Of a stretch of 62,767 bases of DNA, positions 61,029 through 62,767 are shown in pieces. The notes under the pieces are model-generated. The model saw only the letters and a list, made by a program, of their open reading frames with translations, was not told where the DNA came from and searched no databases. Within the stretch, counting starts at the first letter, position 1. Every line of letters begins with the position of its first letter. A program made the translations under genes and the position numbers. This DNA is from a virus, in the IMG/VR virus record IMGVR_UViG_3300017727_000006, positions 1-62,767 of that record; one strand, written 5' to 3'.

Positions 61029-62396
61029 ATGGAAATAAAAAGTTTTAGCGATTATATCGTTGAATCCACAAAAGAAGTAACATTTGTTTTTGGTAGGTTT
61101 AATCCACCTACTATAGGACATGAAAAGTTATTCGACACTTTGAAAAAATTGTCTAGAGGCGGTGCATATCGCATATACGCTTCAAAATCTCAAGACCCAA
61201 AAAAGAATCCACTAACATTTAAAGATAAAGTTAAGTTTATGCGTAAGCTTTTCCCTAAACACGGAAGAGCAATTATGGCAGATGCTGATGTCAGAACAGT
61301 TTTAGACATTGCTGTTAAATTATATGACCAAGGATTTACAAAAGTATCCATGGTTGCTGGCTCAGATAGAATTAAAGAGTTTGAAACACTATTAAATAAA
61401 TATAATGGAGTATCTTCTCGACATGGCTTTTACCAATTTGAAGGTGTAATTAAAGTCTTATCTGCTGGGGAAAGAGACCCAGATGCAGAAGGCGTAAGTG
61501 GAATGTCAGCTTCAAAATTAAGATTATTTGCTTCTCAAGGCGATGTAACTAATTTTTCAAAAGGTATTCCATCAGCAAATACACAAGTTGTAAATGATTT
61601 ATACCTTGCTATCAGAAAAGGTATGGGATTAAAGAAAGAATCTGTAAGGCGACATATTGAATTACCTACAGTATCTGAAACAAGAGAAGAATATGTTGAA
61701 GGTAATATCTTTAATGAAGGCGAACCAGTAAGAATTAAAGAAACAAAAGAACAAGGTATTATCTTACATAAAGGTAGTAATTACTTATTAGTATCTTTAA
61801 AAGAAGGTAGAAAAAGAGTTTGGTTAGAATCAGTAGAATCTATGGCAGGTGAATTAGGAACCGATAAATTAACTAAATCATATTTAGATGCTACACCCTT
61901 TGCAAAAATCGTAAAAGACGAAAAAGAAAAAATGACTGTAAAGGATAAGATTAAAAAATCAGATTATTATAAAGGTTTAGCAAAGTCCACAAATAAAAAG
62001 AGACATGCACAATTTGCCAAGCAGTCTAAAATGGACGATGATAACCCAGCAGCTTATAAACCAGCTCCTGGCGATAAGGACGCTAAAACAAAGCCGTCTA
62101 AACATACGAAGAAATATAAACAAATGTACGGAGAACATTTTACATTTGAAGATTATATGATTGAAGATAAAGGTAGTGCTAAAAAGGCTCTACAGAAAAA
62201 GGCAGACAAATCAGGAATGCCTTATGCTATATTAAAGAAAGTTTTTGATAGAGGAGTTGCAGCATGGAGAACTGGCCATAAACCAGGGACTACTCCAATC
62301 CAATGGGGATTAGCAAGAGTTAATTCCTTCGTAACAAAATCAAGTGGAACATGGGGTAAAGCAGATGCTGACCTTGCAAAACAAGTAAGAGGATAA
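61029..62396 (+). CDS. NMNAT/cytidylyltransferase-like protein with capsid-targeting-like leader, fused to a C-terminal DUF5824-like domain
   Basis: The 455-residue protein begins MEIKSFSDYIVES with I-V-E (10-12) as gp21 site. Residues about 17-200 are a nucleotidylyltransferase: FGRFNPPTIGH (21-31, TxGH) and GMSASKLR (ISSTxLR-like), as in NMN adenylyltransferases. A basic linker leads to FTFEDYMIED, which looks like a second, internal leader, then to RGVAAWRTGHKPGTTP, QWGLARVNSF and DADLA, a DUF5824-like domain found in marine phages. Possible roles are NAD synthesis or nucleotide transfer after injection. GAGGATA precedes the ATG. Confidence 0.72.
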   Translation: MEIKSFSDYIVESTKEVTFVFGRFNPPTIGHEKLFDTLKKLSRGGAYRIYASKSQDPKKNPLTFKDKVKFMRKLFPKHGRAIMADADVRTVLDIAVKLYDQGFTKVSMVAGSDRIKEFETLLNKYNGVSSRHGFYQFEGVIKVLSAGERDPDAEGVSGMSASKLRLFASQGDVTNFSKGIPSANTQVVNDLYLAIRKGMGLKKESVRRHIELPTVSETREEYVEGNIFNEGEPVRIKETKEQGIILHKGSNYLLVSLKEGRKRVWLESVESMAGELGTDKLTKSYLDATPFAKIVKDEKEKMTVKDKIKKSDYYKGLAKSTNKKRHAQFAKQSKMDDDNPAAYKPAPGDKDAKTKPSKHTKKYKQMYGEHFTFEDYMIEDKGSAKKALQKKADKSGMPYAILKKVFDRGVAAWRTGHKPGTTPIQWGLARVNSFVTKSSGTWGKADADLAKQVRG

Positions 62397-62399
62397 AAA

Positions 62400-62767
62400 A
62401 TGAATTTTAAAGAATTAAGAGAAAAATATAGAAGCAAATATCCAGCGTCTTTGGTATCAGCTGCTGTAAAAATCGCTATAGATATGGCTGGGAATATGAC
62501 CGGTGCATATAAAAAAATCGAAAACATGAAGCGCGGATTGGGCGATGACCCTATCGTAAAAGATGCTTTAAGAATGGCCAATGAATCTGTTGAAGAAGGA
62601 ACAATGGCTATTGGTATTAAAGATAGAGACCCAAAAGAAAGAGCAAAAGCACAAGCACAACTGAAAGTATTGTTAAAGAAAATTGGTAATAAGAAAGTAG
62701 GTTCTAAAGAGGGTCAAGACTTTGATGATAAATTGGATTACGACATATTGTCAGACGATGAATTAGC
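62400..62767 (+). CDS. Putative virion/internal protein, 3' partial
   Basis: The ATG at 62400, three bases after the previous stop, opens a frame that runs off the window (122 codons seen). The product is helical and basic (FKELREKYRSKYPASLVSAAV region), followed by KIENMKRGLGDDP and a Lys/Ala-rich helix DPKERAKAQAQLKVLLKK. The start FKELREKY is only weakly like a targeting leader, and no (L/I)xE site is obvious in the first 15 residues. Its place in the late operon suggests a virion protein; family not recognised. Confidence 0.55.
   Translation, partial: MNFKELREKYRSKYPASLVSAAVKIAIDMAGNMTGAYKKIENMKRGLGDDPIVKDALRMANESVEEGTMAIGIKDRDPKERAKAQAQLKVLLKKIGNKKVGSKEGQDFDDKLDYDILSDDEL

Overview
The window is a contiguous piece of an AT-rich, T4-like marine myovirus genome. 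Every protein gene that I can support lies on the + strand. The T4 core genes appear in the compressed order typical of marine T4-like phages: neck (13, 14), tail completion (15), terminase (16, 17), sheath and tube (18, 19), portal (20), prohead core and protease (67, 21, 22), capsid (23), uvsY, uvsW, 55, 47, 46, 45, 44, 62, regA, 43, uvsX and 41. A phage-encoded bS21 and the low GC recall pelagiphages, and Hsp20, MoxR/CobS and VWA genes occur in cyano- and pelagimyoviruses. No photosynthesis genes are seen here. The host is therefore probably a marine low-GC bacterium such as SAR11, but this is inference.

Layout. 1-6736: two collagen-like (Gly-X-Y) fibre genes with S74 intramolecular chaperone ends. 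6753-9220: a 2-oxoglutarate hydroxylase and a three-domain enzyme (GT25 + PLOD-type glycosyltransferase + lysyl-hydroxylase-like dioxygenase), which together look like a bacteriophage collagen-modification cassette. 9280-22928: virion assembly genes, interrupted by a RimK-RimB fusion. 22992-29733: recombination, late sigma factor and a capsule-type glycosyltransferase. 29734-30140: promoters, repeats, tRNA-Arg(UCU) and tRNA-Leu(UAA). 30141-37106: VWA/metallopeptidase plus MoxR ATPase, clamp, clamp loader (with an in-frame TAG in gene 44) and RegA. 37143-40505: structural or fibre-related genes, a glycosyltransferase and Hsp20. 40621-46293: DNA polymerase, MazG-like and primase-like proteins and an epimerase. 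46286-52954: lysin, co-chaperonin, nuclease and a pyrimidine/cytosine-modification cluster (dCMP hydroxymethylase-like, dCMP deaminase, TAGT-like glycosyltransferase, C5-methyltransferase-like, two nucleotide-sugar enzymes). 52990-57733: peroxiredoxin, bS21, UvsX, helicase and small proteins. 57793-end: proteins with N-terminal capsid-targeting-like peptides ending in a gp21-type (L/I)xE site. Their bodies include a ligase-like and a NMNAT-like nucleotidyltransferase, and they are probably packaged and injected.

Regulation is readable from the sequence. Early or middle genes are preceded by TGTACA-N17-TATAAT, found 15 times forward and once antisense, always with a 17-base spacer. Structural genes are preceded by the T4 late element TATAAATA. 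In three places that element stands exactly five bases before an ATG, which suggests leaderless late mRNAs. Two late leaders share a covarying hairpin.
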